A DNA stretch of 64,000 nucleotides from Actinomycetes bacterium (GTDB taxonomy: Bacteria > Actinomycetota > Acidimicrobiia > Acidimicrobiales > Palsa-688): the NCBI GenBank assembly GCA_021838445.1, contig JAKCDU010000005.1, forward strand, positions 51,250 through 115,249. The letters run 5' to 3'. Position 1 is the stretch's first letter. Every line of letters starts with the position of its first letter. Below the pieces are notes generated by a model. The model saw only the letters and a program-made list of their open reading frames with translations, made no database searches and had not been told where the DNA came from. Position numbers and translations under genes: made by a program. Of this stretch, positions 7,666-16,937 are shown piece after piece.

Positions 7666-10044
7666 CTATGCCGCAAGGGTTTCTCGCTGAAGGGCCAGAT
7701 CCAGGACCTCTTCGATAGTCGAGGCCAGGTGGATCCGGATCTGGTCGCGAACGGCGTCTGGAACGTCCTCGAGGTCGGGTTCGTTGCGCGCCGGGAGGAT
7801 CACCTCGGTCAGGCCGGCCCGGTGGGCCGCCAGGACCTTCTGCTTGACCCCACCGATGGGAAGGACCTGGCCCTGAAGGGTGATCTCCCCCGTCATTCCG
7901 AGCTCGGGGCGCACCGGTCGGCCCGACAGGAGGCTCACCACGGCCGTGGTCATGGTCACCCCGGCCGATGGGCCATCCTTTGGCACCGCGCCCGCCGGCA
8001 CGTGGATGTGGACCCGGCGGGCGTCGAGGGCATCCTCGGCCAGACCTAGGTCCTCGGCATGGGCCCTGACGTAGGACAGGGCGATCTGCGCCGATTCCTG
8101 CATGACCTCGCCGAGCTGGCCGGTGACCGTCAGGCCGGGATCGCCCTTGGATGCCGAGGCCTCGACGAAGAGAATCTCTCCGCCGGCGCCGGTGACCGCC
8201 AGCCCGGTGGCGACTCCGGGGTCGGCGGTGCGCGCCGCCACATCGCGGCGGGGATGGGGCCGCCCCAGCCAGGCCCGAACGTCGGCCGTGTCGATCACGA
8301 TGGGCCCTTGCGGCGTACCGTCGGCGGCGATCCGGGCGGCCGCCTTGCGAAGCAGTCGGCCCAACTGACGCTCGAGCGACCTGACTCCCGCCTCGGTCGT
8401 GTAGCCGTCGATCATGGCCTGCAGGGCCTCGTCGGTCACCTCGACCTCACCCTCGAGCAGGCCGGCCAGGGCCAGTTGGCGGCCCAGCAGGTGCTGGCGG
8501 GCTATCGCCACCTTCTCACCGTCGGTGTAGCCGTCGAGGCGGACCACCTCCATACGATCCAGCAACGGGACCGGAATCTGCTCCACGAAGTTCGCAGTCG
8601 CGAGGAACAGGACGTCTGAAAGGTCCAGGTCCAGATCCAGGTAGTGGTCCCGGAACGTGTGGTTCTGGGCCGGGTCGAGGACCTCGAGCAGGGCCGAGGA
8701 CGGGTCACCACGCCAGTCCGCGCCCAGCTTGTCGATCTCGTCGAGGAGGACCACCGGGTTCATGGTTCCGGCGTCTTTGATGGCCCGGGCCAGGCGACCG
8801 GGCATGGCTCCCACGTAGGTCCGCCGGTGCCCCCTGATCTCCGCCTCGTCGCGCACCCCGCCCAGCGCCACCCTGACGAAGTGCCGCCCCGTGGCCCGGG
8901 CCACGGACTCCCCGAGAGAGGTCTTGCCGACCCCCGGCGGTCCGACCAGAGCGAGGATCATCCCGTCACCTCGGCGGAGGGGGACGGCGGCGCTCTCACG
9001 GTCGGCGGCCCCCGTGGACCCCGCCGCTCGCTCGCTCCGCAGCTTGCGCACGGCCAGGTGTTCGATGACGCGGTCCTTCACCTCCTCGAGACCGGAGTGA
9101 TCGGCGTCGAGCACCGACCGGGCGCCGACCAGGTCCATGGGGTCCTGCGAGCGGCGGCCCCAGGGCAGTTCGAGGACCGTGTCCAGCCAGGTCCGGATCC
9201 ACCCGTGCTCGGGGCTCTGTTCGCTCGTGCGCTCGAGCTTGTCGATCTCGCGACCGATGGCGGCCCTGACCTCCTCGGCGGCGTCGAGCGCATCCAGGCG
9301 GGCGCGATAGTCGTCCCCGCCGCCCCCCGAGTCGCTCTCGCCCAGTTCGCGGCGGATGGCCGCCAGCTGCTGGCGGAGGATGTAGTCCCGCTGGGTGCGC
9401 TCCATCCCTTCGGCCACGTCGGTGCGGATGCGGTCCTTCAACTCGAGTTCGGCCAGCGCCTCGCGGGCCCAGCCCAGAACCAGCTTCACCCGCCGGTCGA
9501 CATCGACGGTCTCGAGGATCTCCACCTTGCGCTCCACCGACAGCTCGGGCCAGTAGCCGGCGGTGTCAGCCAGGCGGCCGGGCTCGTCGATGGCCCGGAA
9601 GTACTCCGAGAGCCGGCCCATACCGCGGTGCTCGGCCACGGCCTCGAGCACGGCCCGCAGCTCGCGGGCCTGTTCGCGAGCCGCCTCGCTGGGCGGCCCC
9701 TCCTCGACGGGCTCGACGTTCACCCACAGGGCCGTTCCCGCCGCCGCCACCGCGGCGCCGAGGGTCACCCGGTACTGACCGGTGACGACCACCGCCTGGG
9801 TCCCTCCCGGCAGGGCTCCCCGCCGCTCGACGCTCGCCAGGGTGCCGATGGCAGCAAAGCGGGCCGGGCCGCGGGCGGCGTCGCTGCGGGGCACCAGGAC
9901 GAGGAGATCACCCGCACCCGAGGCGGCGGCGGCCGCCTCGCGCGCTTCGGGCGTCTCGAGGGCGAGGGTGATGGTCATCCCGGGCAGAACCACACCGGCG
10001 TCCAGCGGGAGTAGGGGAAGAGCTGACGTTGCAAGGGGGGACAC
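7666..10044 (-). CDS. lon: ATP-dependent protease Lon
   Basis: A 792-residue cytoplasmic AAA+ protease that degrades misfolded and regulatory proteins. The order is the N-terminal substrate domain (about 1-190), a coiled region, the AAA+ module with Walker A GPPGVGKTS near residue 366, and the C-terminal protease with the Ser-Lys dyad in PKDGPSAG (Ser near 690) and GGVKQK (Lys near 736). I chose GTG 10044 because GGAG precedes it at normal spacing and LPLLPLDAGVVLPGM is the usual family start; the open frame runs upstream to 10437 but overlaps the divergent gene. No HAIR (HspR) element is visible upstream. Confidence 0.95.
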   Translation of the reverse strand: MSPLATSALPLLPLDAGVVLPGMTITLALETPEAREAAAAASGAGDLLVLVPRSDAARGPARFAAIGTLASVERRGALPGGTQAVVVTGQYRVTLGAAVAAAGTALWVNVEPVEEGPPSEAAREQARELRAVLEAVAEHRGMGRLSEYFRAIDEPGRLADTAGYWPELSVERKVEILETVDVDRRVKLVLGWAREALAELELKDRIRTDVAEGMERTQRDYILRQQLAAIRRELGESDSGGGGDDYRARLDALDAAEEVRAAIGREIDKLERTSEQSPEHGWIRTWLDTVLELPWGRRSQDPMDLVGARSVLDADHSGLEEVKDRVIEHLAVRKLRSERAAGSTGAADRESAAVPLRRGDGMILALVGPPGVGKTSLGESVARATGRHFVRVALGGVRDEAEIRGHRRTYVGAMPGRLARAIKDAGTMNPVVLLDEIDKLGADWRGDPSSALLEVLDPAQNHTFRDHYLDLDLDLSDVLFLATANFVEQIPVPLLDRMEVVRLDGYTDGEKVAIARQHLLGRQLALAGLLEGEVEVTDEALQAMIDGYTTEAGVRSLERQLGRLLRKAAARIAADGTPQGPIVIDTADVRAWLGRPHPRRDVAARTADPGVATGLAVTGAGGEILFVEASASKGDPGLTVTGQLGEVMQESAQIALSYVRAHAEDLGLAEDALDARRVHIHVPAGAVPKDGPSAGVTMTTAVVSLLSGRPVRPELGMTGEITLQGQVLPIGGVKQKVLAAHRAGLTEVILPARNEPDLEDVPDAVRDQIRIHLASTIEEVLDLALQRETLAA

Positions 10045-10131
10045 TTGCTCTCCGTTCTGTAAGCATGTAACTGTGCCACAGGGTAACGGGAACGGCCGTC
10101 CAAGTATTCCGGTGTCTGTCAGCATGACCCC

Positions 10132-12795
10132 ATGCATGCCGAAGTGGAACGTCTGGCCCAGGCCGACCGCGGGGATCTGCCCTGGCGGAGATGGGGCCCG
10201 TACCTGTCGGAGCGGGCCTGGGGAACGGTGCGCGAGGACTACTCCCAAAGCGGCGACGCCTGGTCGTACTTCCCCTTCGAGCACGCTTCGTCGCGGACAT
10301 TCCGCTGGAACGAGGACGGCCTGGCCGGCGTCTGTGACGACCAGCAGCTGATGTGCCTGGCCGTGGCCCTGTGGAACGGGAGAGACCCGATTCTGAAGGA
10401 GCGCTTCTACGGGCTGACGGGCGACCAGGGCAACCACGGCGAGGACGTCAAGGAGTACTGGTGGTACCTCGACGCCACACCCACCTCGTCATGGCTGCGA
10501 TGGCGCTACCACTACCCGCAGGGCCCGTTCCCCTACGACGATCTGCTCGCGACCAACCGGAGCCGGAGCCGCCACGACCCGGAGTACGAGCTGCTGGACA
10601 CGGGCGCCTTCGACGACGACCGCTACTGGGTCGTCGACTGCACCTGGGCCAAGGGGAGCCCCGAGGACCTGATATGGCACCTGGAGGTGACCAACGCCGG
10701 CCCCGAGACGGCCACGATCGACCTGCTGCCCACGGTCTGGTTCCGCAACACCTGGACCTGGGATCCTTCGACGCCGCGGCCATCCATGCGGATGGACGGT
10801 CCTTCCTCGATGGCCATCGAGCACGCCGAGCTGGGCTCGTGGAAGTTGGCCTGGAGCGGTCCCGGCCAAGCCCTGTTCTGTGACAACGAGACGAATACCG
10901 AGAAGCTCTACGGCACCGACGGTCCGCCCTACCCGAAGGACGGGATAGCCGACCACGTCCTCTCGGGCTCTCCGACGGTCAACCCCGCACAGACCGGCAC
11001 CAAGGCGGCGATCCGCCTCCACCTCGAGGTCGGCCCCGGCCGGACCGCCGAGATGCGCCTGCGGCTGTGGAAGCCGGGCGAGGGGGCCCGGGCCACGCCC
11101 ACCGCCGACGAAGGGGACCTGGACGCGGCGTACGACCACACACTCCTCGACCGACGGGGCGAAGCCGACGAGTTCTATGCCGGCATCACTCCCGTCGACG
11201 CGACCGCGGAGGAGGCCTCGGTGCTGCGCCAGGCGGCGGCCGGAATGCTGTGGTCGAAGCAGTTCTTCCATTTCGATGTCGAACGCTGGCTCCAAGGCGA
11301 CCCGGGTCAGCCGCCGCCGCCGGCCGGCCGCGGCGCCATCCGCAACGGCGACTGGGCTCACCTCAACAACCGCGACGTCCTATCGATGCCCGACCCCTGG
11401 GAGTACCCGTGGTACGCGGCGTGGGACCTGGCCTTCCACTGCGTCGCCCTCGCCCATCTCGATCCCGAGTTCGCCAAGCGGCAGCTCGTCCTCCTCTGCC
11501 GGGAGTGGTACATGCACCCGAACGGGCAGGTGCCCGCCTACGAATGGAACTTCAGCGACGTGAACCCCCCGGTGCACGCCTGGGCCGCCCTGCGGGTGAG
11601 CGAGATCGACGCCCAGGCGCGCGCCGCGCGCGGCGAGCCTGCGGGGCTCGACTACGCGTTCTTGGAGAGGGTCTTCCACAAGCTTCTGCTCAACTTCACG
11701 TGGTGGGTCAACCGCAAGGACGAGGCCGGTAACAACGTGTTCGAGGGCGGTTTCCTCGGACTGGACAACATTGGGCTGTTCGACCGCTCCAAGCCCCTGC
11801 CCGTGCCGGGACGGCTGGAGCAGTCCGACGGCACGGCGTGGATGGCCACCTACTGTCTCAACCTGCTCGAGATGGCTCTGCGCCTGGCCGCCCACGACCC
11901 GGTCTACGAGGACGTGGCGACGAAGTTCTTCGAGCACTTCGCCTACATCGCCCACGCCATGGAGACCCAGGAGCTGTGGGATGAGGAAGACGGCTTCTTC
12001 TACGACGTCATGCAGACCGACGGCTCCCCGCCGGCCCCCGTACGGGTCCGGTCCATGGTCGGGGTGGTGGCGCTGTTCGCAGTGACGGTGCTGGAACCCG
12101 ACGTCTTGAGCCGACTGCCGTCCTTCGCCCGCCGACTCGAGTGGTTCGTGGAGCACAAACCGGCCTACGCCCGCCACATCGCCCACACCGCGATACCCGG
12201 CAAAGGGGACCGCCTGCTGCTGTCGATAGTCGATCCCGCCCAGATCCGCCGCATCCTGCGCTACGTGCTCGACCCGGCCGAGATGCTGTCCGACCACGGA
12301 ATCCGTTCTCTCTCGCAGGTCTATCGCGACCACCCCTTCTCGATGGAGATCGGGGGTCTCGACGCGACCATCGACTACGAGCCGGCCGAGTCCACCAACT
12401 ACCTCTTCGGTGGCAACTCCAACTGGCGGGGCCCGGTGTGGTTCCCGCTCAACTACCTGCTCATCGAGGCCCTGGACCGCTACCACGGCTATTTCGGAGA
12501 CTCCTGTCAGGTGGAGCACCCGTCGGGTTCGGGGAGCCAGGTGGACCTCGGGGCTGTGGGCGACGACCTGGCCCGCCGGCTGGTGTCACTCTTCCTGACC
12601 GGCCCTGACGGGCGCCGCCCCGTCTTCGGCGGCTACGAACGGCTGCAGACCGACCCGAGGTGGAGGAACCAGATTCTGTTCCACGAGTACTTCCACGGCG
12701 ACACCGGAGCCGGCCTCGGCGCCTCCCACCAGACCGGCTGGACCGGCCTGGTGCTCGACCTCGTGGCCGACCGCCGCCTGGGTGGCCGCAACTGA
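10132..12795 (+). CDS. GH63-like (MGH1-type) glycoside hydrolase
   Basis: An 887-residue cytoplasmic protein (no signal peptide) resembling large bacterial proteins with an (alpha/alpha)6-barrel of the GH63 / mannosyl-oligosaccharide-glucosidase type. Typical segments are WGPYLSERAWGTVREDYS at the start, a beta-rich N-terminal domain to about 380, then a Trp-rich catalytic region (WEYPWYAAWDLAFH, near 425) and NSNWRGPVWFPLNYLL near 765. Acidic residues are frequent there but I cannot name the catalytic pair. The substrate is likely an alpha-glucoside or a compatible-solute-type sugar, which is inference. It diverges from lon across an 87-bp spacer. Confidence 0.8.
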   Translation: MHAEVERLAQADRGDLPWRRWGPYLSERAWGTVREDYSQSGDAWSYFPFEHASSRTFRWNEDGLAGVCDDQQLMCLAVALWNGRDPILKERFYGLTGDQGNHGEDVKEYWWYLDATPTSSWLRWRYHYPQGPFPYDDLLATNRSRSRHDPEYELLDTGAFDDDRYWVVDCTWAKGSPEDLIWHLEVTNAGPETATIDLLPTVWFRNTWTWDPSTPRPSMRMDGPSSMAIEHAELGSWKLAWSGPGQALFCDNETNTEKLYGTDGPPYPKDGIADHVLSGSPTVNPAQTGTKAAIRLHLEVGPGRTAEMRLRLWKPGEGARATPTADEGDLDAAYDHTLLDRRGEADEFYAGITPVDATAEEASVLRQAAAGMLWSKQFFHFDVERWLQGDPGQPPPPAGRGAIRNGDWAHLNNRDVLSMPDPWEYPWYAAWDLAFHCVALAHLDPEFAKRQLVLLCREWYMHPNGQVPAYEWNFSDVNPPVHAWAALRVSEIDAQARAARGEPAGLDYAFLERVFHKLLLNFTWWVNRKDEAGNNVFEGGFLGLDNIGLFDRSKPLPVPGRLEQSDGTAWMATYCLNLLEMALRLAAHDPVYEDVATKFFEHFAYIAHAMETQELWDEEDGFFYDVMQTDGSPPAPVRVRSMVGVVALFAVTVLEPDVLSRLPSFARRLEWFVEHKPAYARHIAHTAIPGKGDRLLLSIVDPAQIRRILRYVLDPAEMLSDHGIRSLSQVYRDHPFSMEIGGLDATIDYEPAESTNYLFGGNSNWRGPVWFPLNYLLIEALDRYHGYFGDSCQVEHPSGSGSQVDLGAVGDDLARRLVSLFLTGPDGRRPVFGGYERLQTDPRWRNQILFHEYFHGDTGAGLGASHQTGWTGLVLDLVADRRLGGRN

Positions 12796-12848
12796 CGCCC
12801 GGTTCCCGCCTCTGCGGGCCGACGCGACGGCGGGGGCGGTTTTGGGCC

Positions 12849-12854
12849 TACAGT
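12849..12854 (+). promoter_or_regulatory. -10 element (TACAGT) before the NTF2-like gene
   Basis: TACAGT ends 8 nt before the ATG at 12863, matching the leaderless-promoter geometry seen elsewhere in the window. It lies in the 67-bp gap after the glycosidase gene, so the following genes may form their own unit. Confidence 0.45.
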
Positions 12855-12862
12855 CGGGCCCG

Positions 12863-13258
12863 ATGACGACCCACAAGGACGTACCCGTAGAAACCGACCT
12901 GGCGGTGCGCCGGCTCCTCGCCCGGTACTGCCTGCTCGTCGACGACCGAGACTTCGACCAGTTGGTGGATCTCTTCACCGAGGACGGCCGGTTCAGCATT
13001 CTCGGCACGGACATGCGCGGACGGCCGGCGATCCGCGAGTGGCTCGACACCGTTCCCGACCCCATGTTCCACCATGTGACCAACGTGGTCGTGAGCAACG
13101 GCTCCCACGACACCGTCCACTCGGTGTCGGACTGCCTGGTGGGGGGCAAGGGGGAGAACGGAGCCTGGTCCATCTGGATGCTCGGGCGGTACCATGACAC
13201 TTTCGTGGGCGAGGGCCGCGAACTGCGGATTTCCCAGCGGATCTTCACCAGCCGCTGA
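12863..13258 (+). CDS. SnoaL/NTF2-fold protein
   Basis: A 131-residue protein of the SnoaL-like NTF2 family, small alpha-plus-beta cones used as isomerases, hydratases or ring-hydroxylating accessory proteins. The pattern RRLLARYCLLVDDRDFDQLVDLFTEDGRF is typical of the family's first helices and strand. It retains Asp and His residues found in active members, but specificity cannot be read. The ATG at 12863 is preferred over an upstream in-frame start because of the -10 element. The DNA ligase gene follows after 10 bp. Confidence 0.75.
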   Translation: MTTHKDVPVETDLAVRRLLARYCLLVDDRDFDQLVDLFTEDGRFSILGTDMRGRPAIREWLDTVPDPMFHHVTNVVVSNGSHDTVHSVSDCLVGGKGENGAWSIWMLGRYHDTFVGEGRELRISQRIFTSR

Positions 13259-13268
13259 ACCCCCCGGG

Positions 13269-14213
13269 GTGACCCGTCCGGCCTGGTCGCCGCCCATGCT
13301 GGCCCAGCGCCTCGATTTCCCGGCTGGCGCCCCCCTGCTCCGGCGCGGCCGCTGGCTGCTCGAACGCAAGCTGGACGGGCTGCGCTGCCTGGCCGTACGC
13401 GACGGCGACCGGGTGGATCTGTGGTCCCGCAACCACCTGTCCTTCAATCGGCGCTTTCCCGGACTGGTGCACGCCGTCGCCTCGGTCCCCGTCGACCGCT
13501 TCGTCCTGGACGGCGAGGTGGTCGCCTTCGACGGCGACCGAACCAGCTTCCAGCTGCTGCAATCGGGGTCGGCGGAACCGGTGCTGGTGGTCTTCGACCT
13601 GCTCCACCTGCTCGGCTCGGATCTGAGAGCTCTGGCGCTGACCGAGCGGGCCGGGCTGCTCGACCGGCTCATGGAGGGAGCCCCCACACAGAGCCTGCAG
13701 CGTTGCGAGCGCCTGAACGGCGACCCGGCCGAGCTGATGGCGAGGGCCTGCGCCGAGGAGTGGGAAGGGTTGGTGGCCAAGAAGGCCGGCAGCGCCTACC
13801 GCAGCGGCCGCTCGGCGGATTGGCGCAAGCTCAAGTGCACGGCCCGCCAGGAGCTGGTGATCGGCGGGTGGACCGACCCCGCCGGAGGGCGGACCGGCTT
13901 CGGCGCCCTCCTGCTCGGGTACTACCGCGGGGACGAGCTGGTCTACGCCGGCAAGGTCGGCACCGGCTTCGACGAGTCGACCCTGAAGGACCTCCAGCGG
14001 CGACTGGCAGGAAGTGCCACCCACTTGACACCTTTCCGGGATGCGCCGGCCGTGAAGGGAGCCCACTGGGTGGAGCCCGTGCTCGTGGCCGAGATCGAGT
14101 TCAGCGAGTGGACCCGCGACGGGCGGCTGCGCCACCCCGCATACGTCGGTCTGCGCCAGGACAAGGACCCCCGCAGCGTCGGGCGCGAGTCGCTCCCCAC
14201 AGCCGACGGCTGA
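13269..14213 (+). CDS. ATP-dependent DNA ligase (LigD-ligase-domain type)
   Basis: A 314-residue ligase with the nucleotidyltransferase domain followed by an OB fold, the size of the isolated LigD ligase module. The adenylation motif is ERKLDGLR with Lys34. Further ligase motifs are LDGEVVAFD, EGLVAKK and DWRKLKC. It seals nicks with ATP. There is no Ku, polymerase or phosphoesterase domain fused or adjacent, so participation in end joining is possible but unproven; it may be a LigC-like repair ligase. Start is GTG 13269; an in-frame ATG at 13296 would remove nine residues. Confidence 0.88.
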   Translation: MTRPAWSPPMLAQRLDFPAGAPLLRRGRWLLERKLDGLRCLAVRDGDRVDLWSRNHLSFNRRFPGLVHAVASVPVDRFVLDGEVVAFDGDRTSFQLLQSGSAEPVLVVFDLLHLLGSDLRALALTERAGLLDRLMEGAPTQSLQRCERLNGDPAELMARACAEEWEGLVAKKAGSAYRSGRSADWRKLKCTARQELVIGGWTDPAGGRTGFGALLLGYYRGDELVYAGKVGTGFDESTLKDLQRRLAGSATHLTPFRDAPAVKGAHWVEPVLVAEIEFSEWTRDGRLRHPAYVGLRQDKDPRSVGRESLPTADG

Positions 14214-14292
14214 CGCCGGCGGGCGGGGGCGCCGACGTCGGGCCGACGCGGGGCCGACGCCGCGTTACGACCGGTTTTGCGGGCTCGGCCGC

Positions 14293-14298
14293 TAGCCT
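14293..14298 (+). promoter_or_regulatory. -10 element of a probable leaderless promoter (envelope operon)
   Basis: TAGCCT lies exactly 6 nt before the GTG at 14305, the first gene of the 14305-18709 overlapping set. It follows a roughly 90-bp GC-rich spacer after the ligase gene. Confidence 0.55.
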
Positions 14299-14304
14299 GT
14301 CGAC

Positions 14305-16155
14305 GTGCGAAGGCGCTGGCGGATGCGGCCGCCCCTTGACCGTGACGGGCCGGCGCGGGTACTCATCATCTCGGCGAGCATGGGGGCCGGCCACGACGGG
14401 GCGGCCCGTTCACTGGCCGAACAGTTGGTCGCGGCCGGGCACATCACCGAGATCCGGGACTTCCTTCGGTCGGGACCCCTCAGGATCGGCTCGGCTCTCC
14501 GCCGGGGTTACGAGTTCGAGCTGCGCCACGTCCCCTCCGCCTACGACGCCACCTACCGCCTCTGGTACCGGGTTCCCTGGCTGTGCCCGCTGGTCGCCTG
14601 GCTGGTCACCGGCCTGACCCGGAGGAGGGTGCTCAAGTGGGTCGACTCGTTCGATCCCTGGGTCGTGGTGTCGACCTACCCCCTCTCCACGCTGTGCCTC
14701 GGTCGGCTACGACGCACCGGCCGGCTCACCGTTCCGGCCGTCAACTTCATCACCGACTTCGGGGTGCATCCCCTCTGGGTGCACAAGGGCGTCGATCTCA
14801 ACCTGGCCATCCACGACGTACCGGCCGCCACGGCCGCCCGGCGGACCGGCCGGCCGACGCTGTCGACGGGTCCCGCAGTGTCGCACCGCTTCGACCCCGA
14901 CCACCTTCCCTCGCGGGACGAAGCCCGTCGCGGCTTCGGGATCGCCCCCCATCAGAGAGCGGTGCTGATCGTCGCCGGTTCGTGGGGGGTGGGCGACGTG
15001 GCCGGGACCTTCCTGGCGGTCGCTCGCGACCGACGCTTCCTCCCGGTGGTCGTCTGCGGGCGCGACGAGCGCCTCCGCCGCCACGTCGAGGAGTTGGCCG
15101 CCGGCGAGTCGGTGGAGGCGCTGATCCTGGGCTGGACCGACGCCATGCCGGCGTTGATGGCGGCCTGCGATGCGCTGGTCGAGAACGCCGGGGGCCTCAC
15201 CTCCCTGGAGGCCATGCGGGTCGGTCTGCCGGTCGTGAGTTTCGAGCCCATCGCCGGACACGGCGTGGAGAACACCACCGCCATGGACGGGTCCGGAGTG
15301 GCCCGACTGGCCCGGGACGAGGCCGCCCTGGTGGAGATGCTGGCCGAGGTCAGCGCACCCGGAGCGGCCCGCCACGACCAGATCGGGCGGGCCCGGGCCA
15401 TGTTCCGCTCGTCGCCGGCCGAGGCTGTCCTCGACGCCGCCCGCCGTCCCGTCACCGCCCCGTCGGTCGCCCGCAGGCGGGCCGGGTTGGCCGTGCGTAC
15501 CTCCGTGGTGGGACTGATCACGTCGGCCGCGGTCTGGTCCGGGCTCACCACCGGCGTGGCCATGGCCGCCTACGCCGGGGCCGGCGTGGCCCGACCGGCC
15601 CACTACCCGGTGCCGGTCGCCTACATCGGGGTGCGCCTGACCGCGTCTCAGGTGGCCGACCCCGAGGTCGACGCCTACCTCACCCAGATGAACGTCACCG
15701 CCGTGGTCGATGCCGCCACCGCCGGTTTGGTGGCACCGCAGCTGCGCCTGCTGGCGGACCGGGGTCTCACGGTGGCCAGCGGCGGGGTGGGCCCGAACCC
15801 GGGGGCTGCAGGCGGTGACGTCGACCTGCCATGGAACCAGGCGGCCGCCAACGTCGACGCCGGCCGCCGGATCAGCCGGCTGCTCGACCTGCCGGTGACG
15901 CAGTCGGTGCCGGGGCGGAGGCTGACGGCGTGGGACCTGGTCGACTGCGGCCATGCCCACACCTCTTTGGTCGTACCGAATCACGTGCTGCACGTCAGCC
16001 CGCTGACCTTCCCCCTGCACCTCGCCGCCCGCGACATCTACCTGATCGATGCGACCAGTTCCTCCCCGTCCCAGCTGACCGCCTACCTGGGCGCCGTTGA
16101 CGCCAGCCTGGTGCACGCCCAGCTCGTATCCGAGCCGCTGGCCACGCTGGCGTGA
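14305..16155 (+). CDS. MGDG-synthase/MurG-like glycosyltransferase with an extra membrane-anchored C-terminal domain
   Basis: A 616-residue protein. Residues 15-380 form a GT-B glycosyltransferase like diacylglycerol glycosyltransferases (MGDG synthase) and MurG: the N-terminal SASMGAGHDGAA loop is the hallmark, and ENAGGLTSLEAMRVGLPVV near residue 295 is the nucleotide-sugar site. A hydrophobic stretch near 395-425 resembles a membrane segment. Residues 430-616 form an additional domain, not part of the GT family, resembling a degenerate deacetylase-like barrel without obvious metal ligands. The gene overlaps the NodB deacetylase gene by 4 bp, so the two likely act on the same envelope glycolipid or polymer (inference). 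Confidence 0.78.
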   Translation: MRRRWRMRPPLDRDGPARVLIISASMGAGHDGAARSLAEQLVAAGHITEIRDFLRSGPLRIGSALRRGYEFELRHVPSAYDATYRLWYRVPWLCPLVAWLVTGLTRRRVLKWVDSFDPWVVVSTYPLSTLCLGRLRRTGRLTVPAVNFITDFGVHPLWVHKGVDLNLAIHDVPAATAARRTGRPTLSTGPAVSHRFDPDHLPSRDEARRGFGIAPHQRAVLIVAGSWGVGDVAGTFLAVARDRRFLPVVVCGRDERLRRHVEELAAGESVEALILGWTDAMPALMAACDALVENAGGLTSLEAMRVGLPVVSFEPIAGHGVENTTAMDGSGVARLARDEAALVEMLAEVSAPGAARHDQIGRARAMFRSSPAEAVLDAARRPVTAPSVARRRAGLAVRTSVVGLITSAAVWSGLTTGVAMAAYAGAGVARPAHYPVPVAYIGVRLTASQVADPEVDAYLTQMNVTAVVDAATAGLVAPQLRLLADRGLTVASGGVGPNPGAAGGDVDLPWNQAAANVDAGRRISRLLDLPVTQSVPGRRLTAWDLVDCGHAHTSLVVPNHVLHVSPLTFPLHLAARDIYLIDATSSSPSQLTAYLGAVDASLVHAQLVSEPLATLA

Positions 16156-16928
16156 CCCCCCGCAGCCCCGCCACCGCGGCACCGGGCGGTAGGCCGAACG
16201 GTCGGCGACCGGGGCCGGGTCGAGCCCTGATCGGCCCCGCCGCCCTGCTGGCGGCGGGGGCGGTGGCCCACCTCCTGCCGGGCACGGTCGCCTGGCGCCA
16301 GGCCCGCTGCCGGCTCCTGCCCCGCCTGTCGGGCGTCGGCCGTCCCGACCACGTAGCCCTCACCTTCGACGACGGGCCCGACCCCGTGGCCACGCCGCGG
16401 GTCCTCGACACGCTGGACGCCCTCGGCTGGCGGGCCACGTTCTTCTGCCTCGGAGCCCAGGCCCGCCGGAACCCCCGGCTGGTCGGCGAACTGGTCCAAC
16501 GGGGTCACGAGATAGGCGTCCACGGAGACACCCACCTGAGCCATCTGCGGCGGGCCGCTCCCGGAGTGGTCAGTGATCTGCGGGCGGCACGGGACCTTCT
16601 GGAGGACCTGAGCGGCGGCCCGGTCCGCTGGTTCCGCCCGCCCTACGGGGCGGTGTCGGCGGCCACTCTGCTGGCCGCCCGGCGCGTCGACGTGGACCTG
16701 GTCCTTTGGACCACCTGGGGCCGGGACTGGCGATCCGATGCCACCGGCGCCACGGTCGTCGGCCACGTGCGCCGAACCTACGTGCCCGGGGCCACAGTGC
16801 TCCTGCACGATTCCGACATCACCTCGGCGCCGCGCAGCTGGACCGCCGCCATAGACGCCCTGCCTCTGCTGGCCGGCGAGTGGCACGACCGCAACCTGGC
16901 CGTGGGGCCACTACGAGAGCACTTCTGA
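16152..16928 (+). CDS. NodB-domain polysaccharide deacetylase
   Basis: A 258-residue protein with an N-terminal membrane anchor or signal (about residues 25-48) and a NodB homology domain. Motif 1 is TFDDGPDP (about 71-78) with the catalytic Asp; motif 2 is HGDTHLSH (about 123-130) supplying the metal histidines; motif 3 is RPPYG (about 161-166). It would remove N- or O-acetyl groups from an extracytoplasmic glycan. It starts at GTG 16152 inside the stop of the glycosyltransferase (GTGA), strong evidence for coupled expression. Confidence 0.88.
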   Translation: MTPRSPATAAPGGRPNGRRPGPGRALIGPAALLAAGAVAHLLPGTVAWRQARCRLLPRLSGVGRPDHVALTFDDGPDPVATPRVLDTLDALGWRATFFCLGAQARRNPRLVGELVQRGHEIGVHGDTHLSHLRRAAPGVVSDLRAARDLLEDLSGGPVRWFRPPYGAVSAATLLAARRVDVDLVLWTTWGRDWRSDATGATVVGHVRRTYVPGATVLLHDSDITSAPRSWTAAIDALPLLAGEWHDRNLAVGPLREHF

Positions 16929-16937
16929 GCAGCTGCC

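Noticed and set aside
14281..14300. Classical -35 element for the envelope operon
   Set aside because: No TTGACA-like hexamer at 16-18 nt from TAGCCT; the leaderless interpretation needs only the -10.
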